The translations under genes were made by a program, and so were the position numbers. Under the pieces are notes generated by a model that saw only the letters and a program-made list of their open reading frames with translations, did not search any database and was not told where the DNA came from. From contig JAUKVZ010000001.1 in NCBI GenBank assembly GCA_032355985.1, forward strand, positions 1 to 64,000: a stretch of 64,000 nt of DNA, in the 5' to 3' direction. Within the stretch, counting starts at the first letter, position 1. Each line of letters opens with the position of its first letter. Shown in pieces: positions 25,616-34,228 of this stretch. This stretch comes from Sarcodiotheca gaudichaudii. Its lineage: Eukaryota > Rhodophyta > Florideophyceae > Gigartinales > Solieriaceae.

Positions 25616-26230
25616 ATGAGCAGAAGATGGAGCTTCTGGATTGCGGGTTTGATGCTGCTGGCGGGCGGATGCGCCGCGCCGACGCAGCCGAACGCTTTTG
25701 AGATTGGACCGGGTGCGTACGCGGAGACGTTTGATGCAGTCCGCGATGAGCTTCGTCGGGCGGGATTTGAGCTTGAGCGTGTGGATGCCCGGGCGGGTGT
25801 GATTACGACGCAATCGAGGGCTTCTGCGGGGCTTGCGACGCCGTGGATCGGGGATGAGAGCTCATTTGCGGACGAATGGACGGCCCTGACTCATCATCAG
25901 CGGCGAAAAGTGCGTGTGACGTTCGAACCCATCGAATCGGGGGGCGTAGAACACACTGCAACAGGGGCGTTTCCCGAGGGGGGTGGAGAGAGTGATCTTC
26001 GCCTGCTTGGGGGCAGCCTGAGAGTCAGTGTGGTCGTGCAGGTCGAGGAGTATCGGCGTCTGGGTGTCCAGGTCGATCCGGTCTCCGTGAGGCTCAGCAG
26101 CGTCTATGAGGACGTGACGAACCCCGATCAGCCCATGCCGAAGCGATATGTGTACGCGGAGGCGCCGGATGAGGACCTCGCAGGGCGTTTAGCCCAGGCG
26201 ATGTCGAAGCGTCTGGAATCGACCAAATAG
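25616..26230 (+). CDS. Predicted lipoprotein, unknown function
   Basis: 204 residues. A signal peptide ends in a lipobox (LLAGGC, Cys at residue 19), so it is predicted to be lipid-anchored. The mature part is a mixed alpha/beta domain with the stretch AYAETFDAVRDELRRAGFELERVDARAGVITT, as in small lipoproteins that carry a BON- or YbaY-like alpha-beta fold, and later strands RLLGGSLRVSVVVQVEEYRRLGV. I do not recognise the family. No downstream partner: the next gene is 250 bases away. Confidence 0.65.
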   Translation: MSRRWSFWIAGLMLLAGGCAAPTQPNAFEIGPGAYAETFDAVRDELRRAGFELERVDARAGVITTQSRASAGLATPWIGDESSFADEWTALTHHQRRKVRVTFEPIESGGVEHTATGAFPEGGGESDLRLLGGSLRVSVVVQVEEYRRLGVQVDPVSVRLSSVYEDVTNPDQPMPKRYVYAEAPDEDLAGRLAQAMSKRLESTK

Positions 26231-26481
26231 GACTCAGGCATCCGGTGTCGGGCGTTGACATGTCCGATAACCCATTGTGTTCCTGGCGGTCCGGCTGGTC
26301 GATATAGCCAATAATGGGCCGCCAGAATGAGGGAACTCGACGACCTGCCAATTGTGTGGGTTTGGTGAGCGGCTTGTAGCCGTTTTGTTTCCGGACGTCG
26401 AGGCGAGGTTGTGATCAAACGCCAGGAACGCGTGATCGCTTACCAGAACCAACCACCTTTCCAGGATCGAAAGGACAGACG
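26231..26481. other. Intergenic region with hairpin before the LuxR-type gene
   Basis: The 251-bp gap holds a hairpin with arms CTGGCGG (26283-26289) and CCGCCAG (26319-26325) and an inner GGCT/AGCC pair, plus an isolated consensus-like TTGACA at 26255-26260 without a convincing -10 at 16-18 bases. The AT content is higher than in the flanking genes, so this is probably the promoter and leader of the regulator gene. Confidence 0.35.
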
Positions 26482-27285
26482 ATGGATTCAGCTAGAAACG
26501 TGGATTCGAGAAATGTTGAGGTCGCGATGGAGGTGGCTCAGGCTGTGAACGCCTTGCCTGCCGTCGCGACATTGAGTTGGGCGGAGCGCGCTGCAGATGC
26601 GCTTCTGCCTCTGCGACCGGATGCTTTGATCGCCGTCTCGATCGGTGAGGTCGATGACAACGGCGAGCTGTTTGAAGTTGAAGCGACGGGCGCCGCGGTT
26701 GAGATCGGGGCGGATCGTTTGAAGGACTTCAAGCGGCGCTTTGAGACTGGCGGCGGCCTTGGATGGCGCGCTGAGCGGCTCGGCGTCGGCGCCAACGTGA
26801 AGGTTCGGGCCGTCAATGGCAGTCCGGGCGCGGAAGCGTGGCGGCGGATGGGTGTGACGCAGCTTCTGACGGGCACGTTGCCTCTGGTTGATCGTTCGCC
26901 TTCTCGCGTGCTTGTGCTTGAGATCGGCATTCGCGCGGATGATCGTCCGTTCACTGATGGTGAGATGGTCGTCTTGAAGGCGACGATGGCGCCGGTGGCT
27001 CGGAAGGCCGTGCTTGCATTTGGCGCGAATGCGGACAGTCCTTCGCATCCGCTGACGGCTCGTGAGCAGGAGGTGCTGGAGCATCTGACGCTCGGCAAGA
27101 GCGTGAAGCAGATTGCGATGGATCTTCAGCGGAGCCCGCACACGGTGCATGATCATGTGAAGTCGCTGCATCGGAAGCTGCATGCTTCCAGCCGCGGCGA
27201 GCTGATCGCCCGGGCTCTGGGTCATCTGGGGGTGCGTCGGCAACCCACCAATGGCGCCTCCCGTTCGGGGTTGATGTCGGCCTGA
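26482..27285 (+). CDS. LuxR-family transcriptional regulator
   Basis: 267 residues with AAAGGA eight bases before the start. The C-terminal 65 residues form a LuxR/FixJ-type helix-turn-helix ([19 protein letters not shown], then [25 protein letters not shown]), with the conserved E, G and recognition helix pattern. The N-terminal 190 residues do not look like a receiver (no phospho-acceptor pattern) or an autoinducer domain; they have the alternating alpha/beta look of a GAF- or PAS-like sensor ([40 protein letters not shown]), which is inference. It acts as a DNA-binding regulator with an unknown signal. Nothing beside it is obviously its target. Confidence 0.85.
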   Translation: MDSARNVDSRNVEVAMEVAQAVNALPAVATLSWAERAADALLPLRPDALIAVSIGEVDDNGELFEVEATGAAVEIGADRLKDFKRRFETGGGLGWRAERLGVGANVKVRAVNGSPGAEAWRRMGVTQLLTGTLPLVDRSPSRVLVLEIGIRADDRPFTDGEMVVLKATMAPVARKAVLAFGANADSPSHPLTAREQEVLEHLTLGKSVKQIAMDLQRSPHTVHDHVKSLHRKLHASSRGELIARALGHLGVRRQPTNGASRSGLMSA

Positions 27286-27338
27286 AGGGATGATTGAAGC
27301 GCAGGAGGCGCACACATCCAATGAAAACGAAGATACGG

Positions 27339-27368
27339 GGCTCGCCTTTGCAGGCGGGCCTCTTTTTC
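27339..27368 (+). terminator. Intrinsic terminator after the LuxR-type gene
   Basis: Arms GGCTCGCC (27339-27346) and GGCGGGCC (27353-27360) form an 8-bp stem with one G-T pair and a six-base loop, followed at once by TCTTTTT. It is a standard rho-independent terminator. Confidence 0.85.
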
Positions 27369-27449
27369 ATGCGCTCCCTTTGGCGGCGGGAGCGCGTGCG
27401 ATGATGGGTTAGACTGGGCCAACACGAACGCTTACGCATGGAGGTGAGG

Positions 27450-28160
27450 ATGTCGGCGACTGAGGAGATGATGCGCGTGGCGCGGCAGCATGCGGAGACA
27501 TCGCGATTGATGGGGGCTGACTTCTTGCCCATGCGTCTGGCGGAGGTGTTTGCGCAGGAGGTTGCGGCGCCTGTTGAGGTTTCCAGCGGGGCGGCGGGCG
27601 AGAAGGGGAAGCGGCTGGAGGCGCTGCGGGCGGAGCATGATGCGGAGTGCCCACACTGCACGCAGGTGACGGGGTATACGCAGACGGTGTTTGGCGAGGG
27701 GAATCCGGATGCGCGGCTGATGTTTGTCGGCGAGGCGCCCGGGGCTGAGGAGGACAAGCAGGGGCGTCCCTTTGTCGGGCGATCGGGGAAGCTGCTGGAT
27801 CAGATGATCAAGGCGATGGGGATGGATCGCTCTGATGTCTTCATTGCGAATGTGCTGAAATGCCGGCCTCCGAACAATGCGACGCCGACGCGGGAGGAGG
27901 CGTCGCGCTGCGGGCCTTACCTGCTGGAGCAGATTCGGATCATCGAGCCGGAGGCGATTGTGACGCTGGGCAAACCGGCGGCGCAGCTGCTGCTGGAGAC
28001 GAATGAAGCGATGGGGAAGATGCGCGGCGTGTGGCGTGAGTATGAAGGCGTGCCGCTGATGCCGACGTTTCATCCGGCGTATCTGCTTCGGTCATATACG
28101 AAGGAGAATCGCGCGAAGGTGTGGTCGGATCTGAAGCAGGTGATGGATCGACTGGGCTGA
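27450..28160 (+). CDS. Uracil-DNA glycosylase, family 4 type
   Basis: 236 residues. The ATG at 27450 is preferred over 27438 because GGAGGTG sits between the two, at the right distance for the second. Family 4 hallmarks: motif [38 protein letters not shown], and the HPAYLLR motif near the C-terminus. Cysteines CPHC, the C of LKCRPP and the C of SRCGPYL match the four ligands of the 4Fe-4S cluster in this family. It removes uracil from deaminated DNA as the first step of base-excision repair. The first 60 residues are an extension outside the core. It sits between terminator-separated units and is probably transcribed alone. Confidence 0.92.
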   Translation: MSATEEMMRVARQHAETSRLMGADFLPMRLAEVFAQEVAAPVEVSSGAAGEKGKRLEALRAEHDAECPHCTQVTGYTQTVFGEGNPDARLMFVGEAPGAEEDKQGRPFVGRSGKLLDQMIKAMGMDRSDVFIANVLKCRPPNNATPTREEASRCGPYLLEQIRIIEPEAIVTLGKPAAQLLLETNEAMGKMRGVWREYEGVPLMPTFHPAYLLRSYTKENRAKVWSDLKQVMDRLG

Positions 28161-28202
28161 TGCGCGGGGGCGGCTTTGCGGTCGCCGGCGCCTCGCGCTG
28201 GA

Positions 28203-28769
28203 TCAGACGGCCATGATCTCGGTGGTCTTGTCGTCGAGGAGCTTGTCGATGGTTTCCTCGTGCTTCTTGAGAAGATCCTGGATCTCCTTCTTCAGCGTCT
28301 CGAGTTCATCCTCGGGGTAGTTGACATCGGAAGCTTTCTTGAGCTGGTCGGCGTGCTTGTTGGCGTCGCGCCGGACGTTGCGCGCTGAGACCTTTGCTTC
28401 TTCGGCGGACTTCTTGGCGTGGCCGACGAGTTGTTGTCTTCGCTCGGTGGAGAGCGAGGGGATCATGATGCGGATCTGTTTGGCTTCGACGACGGGGTTG
28501 AGTCCGAGGTCGGAGGTTTCGAGGGCCTTCTTGATCTCGGCGACGGAGCCGGCGTCGAAGGGTTTGATGAGGATCTGCGTGGGTTCGGGGACGCTGATGG
28601 CGGCGAGTGATTTGAGGTCGGTGAGCGAGCCGTAGTAATCGACCTTGACGTACTCGACGAGCGCTGTTGAGGCTCGGCCTGTGCGAAGGCCTCGGAACTC
28701 ATGCTTCAGATGGTCGATGGCCTTGTCCATACGGTCTTCGGCATCGAGAAGGATTGAGTCAGGATCCAT
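28203..28769 (-). CDS. frr: Ribosome recycling factor
   Basis: 188 residues, the normal length. Conserved blocks are present: RMDKAIDHLKHEFRGLRTGRAS, the VDYYGSLTDLKSLAAISVPEP stretch, IRIMIPSLSTERRQQLVGHAKK and the C-terminal helix YPEDELETLKKEIQDLLKKHEETIDKLL (split around conserved Glu/Leu). With EF-G it splits the post-termination ribosome. Usually the gene follows pyrH, tsf and rpsB; here it stands alone, which is unusual and suggests the cluster has been broken up. Confidence 0.97.
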   Translation of the reverse strand: MDPDSILLDAEDRMDKAIDHLKHEFRGLRTGRASTALVEYVKVDYYGSLTDLKSLAAISVPEPTQILIKPFDAGSVAEIKKALETSDLGLNPVVEAKQIRIMIPSLSTERRQQLVGHAKKSAEEAKVSARNVRRDANKHADQLKKASDVNYPEDELETLKKEIQDLLKKHEETIDKLLDDKTTEIMAV

Positions 28770-28888
28770 AGTCAGCTCTTCTCCGCGTGATCGACATCTC
28801 GCCGCGGCTGGGGCGATGGCGGGGATGATACCCGAAATGGCGTTGTCATTGATCCGGGGATGGGATCGGGCCGGCGGGAGTGCGCATG

Positions 28889-28923
28889 AAAAAGGGCGGA
28901 CGACCTTGTGGTCATCCGCCCTT
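28889..28923 (-). terminator. Intrinsic terminator of the protease chimera gene
   Basis: Arms AAGGGCGGA (28892-28900) and TCCGCCCTT (28915-28923), with GACC/GGTC extending inwards, form a strong stem. On the minus strand it is followed by five T residues, so it ends the transcript of the large protease gene and may also shield frr. Confidence 0.85.
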
Positions 28924-28952
28924 GAAGAGCAGTGTTTACATCGGTTGGAGTA

Positions 28953-31900
28953 TCAGAGCTCCTGACCGAAGAAGCTGACGATGGTCGCGAGATCGCTGGA
29001 GTTCACGACGCCGTCGCCATCGATGTCGGCCGTGGGATGGCTCTTCCCGAAGGCTGCGATGAGGACGCTGAGGTCTGAGCCATTGATGACGCCGTCGCCA
29101 TTGAGGTCAGACTTTCGCTTGAGATCCTCGGTGATGAACTCCTCGTTGGTGCGAGCGAGATCGATGTACCAGGCGAGGCCGTAGTCGATCTGCGCCTGCG
29201 GCACGTTTGCGTATCCATCGACGGGGATTGTCGGGAAGTCGAAGGAGACGGTTCCGCCCATGTCGTAGCGTGTGTTGATATGGATGACGCGGATGAAGTA
29301 GTTGCCTGCGGGGATCTGGTCTTCACCGCCGCCTGCGCCGTTGCCTCCGACATAGAAGAGCTCGACGTTGTTCCAGAGCGTGCGTGAGTACGCGACGGGA
29401 ATGTTTGAGCCGCCGCCGCCATCGCCTTCGCGGAAGAGCTGCAGGTCGAGGTTGTCGAAAGCCCATTCGATTTCGGGCTCGGGGACGGTGCTGACGAAGC
29501 CGGGCAGGGGCTCGAGTCCGACATCGGGCACGAGCATGGACGGCGGGAGGTCGGTATCGAACTCGATATCCCATCCGATGAGTGAGAAGGCGAGCAGATC
29601 GGCGCCGGTGAGGTACTCGGGGATTTCACCTTCGGGCGCTTCGGGGATGCCTTCGCCGGGCCCTTCGGGCGCGGAGTAGGTGGGATCCATGATGCCGACG
29701 TACTCGAGCTGACCGGTGCGGATGTCATCGATCCAGTGGCTGGCCTGTCGGCCATCGCCGGGGAAGATGGAGCCGGTGGAGAAACGGAACTCCTGTCCGA
29801 TGCCGCTGATGCCGTCGGCGGTATCAAGCGCGGCTTCGACACCGACAGTGATTTCGCGGCGGAAGTCCGTGAAGTCCTGCAGGGAGTTTGGATCCTCGCC
29901 CTGGGTGATCGGGAATCGGAACATGTCAAGCACGCTGGGGAACGCGAAGCCATTGAATGCCGTGGCTTCGGCGTCGCTGACGAATCCGAGCATGTGTCCG
30001 ATTTCGTGCGCCATGACGGCGACGGTGTCGATATCGCCGGTGACCTGGCCGTCGGTGGGATCGTTGTCGTAGGTGAAGTCGGTGTTGAAGACGATGAGGG
30101 AATCGGTGTTGGCCGGATTTCCGACGCTGAGTCCGAGCCCCTTTGCGTTGGCGCGGGGGATGCCGATGCCCATGATCGTGCCTGCGCTGACAGGGCCAGC
30201 GCTCGTGTTCCACTGCATATTCGAGGGCAGCGCCTCCATGACGCGACGCTCGGCGAAGTTGGCGTCCGTGTTGAGAGCGGAGCGAACCTGCCCATAGGGG
30301 TAGCCGAGTTCCACGCTGAGCGTGGCGGCGATGAAGCCCTGATCGCTGGTGAATCCAACGTCGACGAAGATGATGACCGGGTCGGAAATGATGTCCTCCC
30401 AGACAGCGGCGGCGGTGTTGAGGGCCGCGACGAAGTCGTCGTTGGCCGCCACATCGGGCGCGAGGTTGTAGACGATGTCGAATCCGCCGGATCCGCGAAG
30501 CGGGTTGGCGCCGACCTGGACTTTGTCTTCACGAGCGCGCTGCGCATCGAAGATGTCTTCGAGGCGTTCGCGGAGATCGCCCTGAGGATCGTGCGCGCCG
30601 CGCAGGTGATCGTGGTTTGCGACGGCGTGCACATCGTTGCACAGACCATCGTCGGTGACGACATGCATGCGGTCGCGCTCACCGAGGATGGGCGCCTGGC
30701 GAGGATTGAGGGCACGACGAATGCGCGCCTCTTCGCGAAGGGCCATGGGTGCGGGCGAGCCATCGGGCCGAACCCTGTCGATGGGGTCGGCGGCTGCGCG
30801 GAAGTTGGCGCTGTCCAGGGAGATGCCGAGATCATCGGCGCCCGGGGTTGCGAGTTGCGGATCGATGAAGTTGAGCGGTCCGGCGAAGTCCGGGACGCTC
30901 CACTTGAGGTGCCTGTTCCAGCACAGGGTGGCTGTGATGGATGAGCCGGGGGTCACGAACCCGATGGGGAAGTCGATGTAGCCGAAGCCCAGGTTGCCTT
31001 CATCCCAGCCGGTTCGGAACTGCGGGCACTGTGGGCAGTTCGGTGGGATGACGGGACGACCCACGGGGAATCGGGGATTCCAGATGGGACGATCGGGGAC
31101 GTCGACGCCGACGCCGCCGGTGCCATCGAGATCGGGGGAAGGTCCGCCGAGCTGGGCGTTGTAGACATCACGGAATGTGATGGGCTGGTCGAGGATTTCG
31201 AGGAGGAGGGGATCGCCGCCGGCCTCGTACAGATCTGCGCTGAGGTTGCCGCCGGGGCCTCCGGGACCACCCGGTCCGTCATCATCGTCATCGGTTCCGA
31301 AGTCAGGGCCTTCGAAGTTCGAGAGTGGGTTCTGAACGGAGACGAATGGAACGCCCGGCTCCGGTCCTTCGGTCGGAACGGTGTACTGGAGCGTTTCGGG
31401 ATCGATGGTGAAGCCCTCGATGTTTCGGTAGTCGGGGACTTTGGCGAGGACGAACTGATTCCAGAGTCGGTTGAAGTCGAGGAGACCGCCGCCGACCATC
31501 GGATCGAGCGCCTGCTCGGTGATCCAGATTTCTGATTCGTCATTGGGCTGGAATGGGGGAGCGGGTCCCTGTCCAGTCATGCCCATGTTGTTGAATCCGT
31601 CTTTGTTGGCGGAGTTGATGAGGACGGCCTTGGTGACGAGTGCGGAAGGGCCATCGCCATTCCACATGCCTCGCTTATTGCCGGCGTCCTGCACGAGTGC
31701 GGCGGCGCCTGCGACGATTGCGCAGGAGACGCTCGATCCTGTCCAGAAGCTGGAGAAGGAGTTGGTCGACTCGGGAGAGGAGGCGATGGAGCCAGCGAGA
31801 CGGATGTTCTCACCGGGCGCGATGATGTCCGGTCCGGGCCTTGCGTCTTCGACTTCGTCCATGGCGTCGGGGCTGTTGGGGAAGTCTTCCTGATCGCCGC

Positions 31901-32780
31901 CGATCGGAGGCTGCGCCATGGGATCGGTGAGATTCAGGAGCACGCGCCAGTCGGAAGCGACCTGCGGTCCCTGTGAGGTGTCTTCGTGCGGCTGGAGGCT
32001 CGCGTCGGCGAAACCGACGGAGAGGGTGTTGAAGCCTGAGCCGGGAGGCGCCATGGTGCCGCGATCCTCCATTTCGAGCTCCATCACATTGCCGAGGTCT
32101 CCGGCTGGTGTGATGAAGAGCGCGCCAGTGGTGAATGCGGCGGCGTCGACGGTTCGGCTGAACGCATCCTCACCCGTGACATTGGTCTGGTGAGCCTCCT
32201 GGAGGCGGCGCGTCGAGCTGATGTTGACGACTGTTGCGGCGGGGTATCGCTCGATGTTGAGCGCATCTGCGACCTGATCGGCGAGGGCCTGATCGGTGGT
32301 CGCGAAGAGGACGAATGAGAGCGCCGTGAGATCGACGATGAATGCGCCGGTCGGATCCACGCCGGTGGCGAAGGCCGTATTGATCACATTGGACTTGGGC
32401 GCGACGCCTTCGATGGCTGTGATGCTGCTGTCCGCCTTGCCGACGAGCGCACTTGCGGTGGCGGTGGCGTGATTGGACAGACCCGTGCGATCGATGGTGT
32501 CCTGCACCGTTCCTCGCGGCTCGAATGGCCAGACGAGGTTGAGCATGACGCGCTGACGAATCGCAACGTGATTCCAGTTGGCGAGATTGCCTTCGACATT
32601 GGCGATGGTGACCGTGGATCCGGTGATGCCTTCCTGGCCCCAGATGCCCCAGCCGAGCACGCCTTTGGCTTCAATGATGGCTGACGCCGGCGAGGCGCAT
32701 GCCACAACAAGCGCAGCGCCTGCCAGTGGGATGAGCGCCTTCTTGAGTCGACGACGGATGAAATTCATGGAGTCTGACAC
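28953..32780 (-). CDS. Secreted chimera: subtilisin-like domain, metalloprotease domain, dockerin-like tail
   Basis: 1275 residues from a GTG at 32780 with GGAGG seven bases upstream. A signal peptide (about 1-34) precedes an S8-like domain (about 40-440): the Ser block WTGSSVSCAIVAGAAALV and a His block NHATATASALVG are recognisable, but the Asp block reads TVTIANVEGN, with Glu or Asn where Asp is expected. After a Gly/Pro-rich linker (DDDDDGPGGPGGPGG) comes a second protease region (about 770-1100) with HEIGHMLGFVSD (about 923-934), a metzincin-like zinc motif of the NF038122-type family. The C-terminus has two dockerin-like loops (DLNGDGVINGSDLSVLIAAFG, DIDGDGVVNSSDLATIVSFFG, ends trimmed). 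It is probably a secreted protein-degrading or processing enzyme; activity of the first domain is doubtful. Confidence 0.82.
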   Translation of the reverse strand: MSDSMNFIRRRLKKALIPLAGAALVVACASPASAIIEAKGVLGWGIWGQEGITGSTVTIANVEGNLANWNHVAIRQRVMLNLVWPFEPRGTVQDTIDRTGLSNHATATASALVGKADSSITAIEGVAPKSNVINTAFATGVDPTGAFIVDLTALSFVLFATTDQALADQVADALNIERYPAATVVNISSTRRLQEAHQTNVTGEDAFSRTVDAAAFTTGALFITPAGDLGNVMELEMEDRGTMAPPGSGFNTLSVGFADASLQPHEDTSQGPQVASDWRVLLNLTDPMAQPPIGGDQEDFPNSPDAMDEVEDARPGPDIIAPGENIRLAGSIASSPESTNSFSSFWTGSSVSCAIVAGAAALVQDAGNKRGMWNGDGPSALVTKAVLINSANKDGFNNMGMTGQGPAPPFQPNDESEIWITEQALDPMVGGGLLDFNRLWNQFVLAKVPDYRNIEGFTIDPETLQYTVPTEGPEPGVPFVSVQNPLSNFEGPDFGTDDDDDGPGGPGGPGGNLSADLYEAGGDPLLLEILDQPITFRDVYNAQLGGPSPDLDGTGGVGVDVPDRPIWNPRFPVGRPVIPPNCPQCPQFRTGWDEGNLGFGYIDFPIGFVTPGSSITATLCWNRHLKWSVPDFAGPLNFIDPQLATPGADDLGISLDSANFRAAADPIDRVRPDGSPAPMALREEARIRRALNPRQAPILGERDRMHVVTDDGLCNDVHAVANHDHLRGAHDPQGDLRERLEDIFDAQRAREDKVQVGANPLRGSGGFDIVYNLAPDVAANDDFVAALNTAAAVWEDIISDPVIIFVDVGFTSDQGFIAATLSVELGYPYGQVRSALNTDANFAERRVMEALPSNMQWNTSAGPVSAGTIMGIGIPRANAKGLGLSVGNPANTDSLIVFNTDFTYDNDPTDGQVTGDIDTVAVMAHEIGHMLGFVSDAEATAFNGFAFPSVLDMFRFPITQGEDPNSLQDFTDFRREITVGVEAALDTADGISGIGQEFRFSTGSIFPGDGRQASHWIDDIRTGQLEYVGIMDPTYSAPEGPGEGIPEAPEGEIPEYLTGADLLAFSLIGWDIEFDTDLPPSMLVPDVGLEPLPGFVSTVPEPEIEWAFDNLDLQLFREGDGGGGSNIPVAYSRTLWNNVELFYVGGNGAGGGEDQIPAGNYFIRVIHINTRYDMGGTVSFDFPTIPVDGYANVPQAQIDYGLAWYIDLARTNEEFITEDLKRKSDLNGDGVINGSDLSVLIAAFGKSHPTADIDGDGVVNSSDLATIVSFFGQEL

Positions 32781-33123
32781 TCGTGCCTCCAGTGCGTTGC
32801 GAAATCGCTCACGCCTCGCGCACTATGTTTGTGCTTTGTAAGGCGGGCCCCTCGGAGGGGATCCTCGCGATTGAAGTCTAGACAATTCCTCGTGCAATCG
32901 CTGCGCCTGAACAGGGCTTCAGCGACGTTAAACAGTGTTCAGGTTGTTCACCCGGTCTGATTGCATGCGGAGCGGATCGGGGTGAAAAGGGCGGTTTATC
33001 TCAGGATGGAACATCCCTGTCTTCCGTGACACTACTTATTCGCTCGCGGCGGATCATTTGTTCCCTGTTCAGGCCCCTGAATCATGCGGAATCCCGGTTT
33101 TCAGGGGGGCAGGGGCGTTCGAC
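32781..33123. other. Intergenic region with repeated TGTTCAGG octamer
   Basis: 343 bases without a gene, upstream of the protease chimera. A 12-base perfect inverted repeat links 32905-32916 (GCCTGAACAGGG) with 33063-33074 (CCCTGTTCAGGC), and the octamer TGTTCAGG occurs a third time at 32936-32943. There is also a short hairpin CCCCT-CGG-AGGGG at 32848-32860. These are candidate operators for the protease gene. I see no coding sequence. Confidence 0.4.
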
Positions 33124-33981
33124 TCAGCACCCGAAGCTGGTGAGCGTCCTGTCGACGCCTGCGACGTAAGAGCCGCCGAAGAGGGCGACGTGCACGAGGA
33201 GGGGGTAGAGGTTGTAGATCTCTGATCGCTCTTTGAAGAAGGCGTTTTCGATGGGTCTTTGATTCTGGTAGGCGTCGAAGAAGGCTTGGCTGAACGTGCC
33301 GAAGAGTTGGATGAAGGCGAGTTCGACTTCGTCGACTCCGACGTAGATGGCGGGATCGAGGAAGGCGGTGATGCGACCATTTTCGGCGAGGACGTTGCCG
33401 CTCCAGATGTCGCCATGGATGAGGGCGGGTCTGGGATCGGGCGGGAGGAGATCGGGGAGGCGGCGGCAGAGCTTTTCGATTCGATCGCGGAAGGGCTGGT
33501 CGAATCGAGCGCGCCGGTGCGCGATATCCGCCATGTGGCGGAGGCGGGAGTCGGCGAAGAAGTCTGGCCAGGAAGGGGTGCGGGGGTTGGGCTGGTGCAG
33601 GCCGCCGATAAGTGTGTCGAAGGGCAGGCCGAATTGATCATCTGAAAGTTCGTGGAGCGCGGCGAGATGATTGGCGGCGTCGATCTCGGCGCGGTGGTCG
33701 AAGCGGGATTGGCCGGAGCAATGCTCCATGAGCAGGAGCGGGCCGTGCGCGTGGATGACTTCGGGAACTGGCAGTCGGGTGTTTTCGCGCAGGTATGTGA
33801 GCATGCGCGCTTCGATGAGAAGCGGATGCGCTTCGCGGTCATCGAACTTGGCGACGAGGTCTGGATGGTCGGCGAAGGAGAGCAGGGAGACATCTGCGAC
33901 GCAGCCTCCGGCGAGCGGGGTTTGCTTGTTTGGCCGATAACCGATGGCTGATTCGACGAGGTCGAAGAAGTGCTGATTCAT
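33124..33981 (-). CDS. Fructosamine kinase family protein
   Basis: 285 residues with the fructosamine-3-kinase/APH fold: N-lobe LAGGCVADVSLL and the lysine in LVAKFDDREAHPLLIEARML, the hinge LLMEHCSG, the catalytic HGDIWSGNVLAE (about 191-202) and the metal-binding FLDPAIYVGVDEVELA. Bacterial members phosphorylate sugars attached to protein or small amines, most often ribulosamines and erythrulosamines, as a deglycation repair step. No partner phosphatase such as a low-molecular-weight type is adjacent. The usual length is about 290, so the gene looks whole. Confidence 0.92.
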   Translation of the reverse strand: MNQHFFDLVESAIGYRPNKQTPLAGGCVADVSLLSFADHPDLVAKFDDREAHPLLIEARMLTYLRENTRLPVPEVIHAHGPLLLMEHCSGQSRFDHRAEIDAANHLAALHELSDDQFGLPFDTLIGGLHQPNPRTPSWPDFFADSRLRHMADIAHRRARFDQPFRDRIEKLCRRLPDLLPPDPRPALIHGDIWSGNVLAENGRITAFLDPAIYVGVDEVELAFIQLFGTFSQAFFDAYQNQRPIENAFFKERSEIYNLYPLLVHVALFGGSYVAGVDRTLTSFGC

Positions 33982-34228
33982 GCGAGATCCGGTCGATATT
34001 GGCGGCTCTGGCGGGCGAACTTCGCCATGTTAAGAGCGATCGAGCAGTCATTCGGCCGGCGCGGGCGGCGCGGGCTGGGCGATGGCGCAGGGCTGCGTCA
34101 TGCAGCTTCTGTGAGATTGGTCAATTGGCTGGAAAACAAGCGGATTGGGGACGAATGGATCGCCGAGGTTCAGTACACTCGGCGGAGCTTCGCCGGTGCT
34201 GAGGGAGCGGGCGAGCGTGGAAGGAACG

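Noticed and set aside
26255-26283. Sigma-70 promoter at TTGACA before the LuxR-type gene
   Set aside because: The -35 is perfect, but no -10-like hexamer stands at 16-18 bases.
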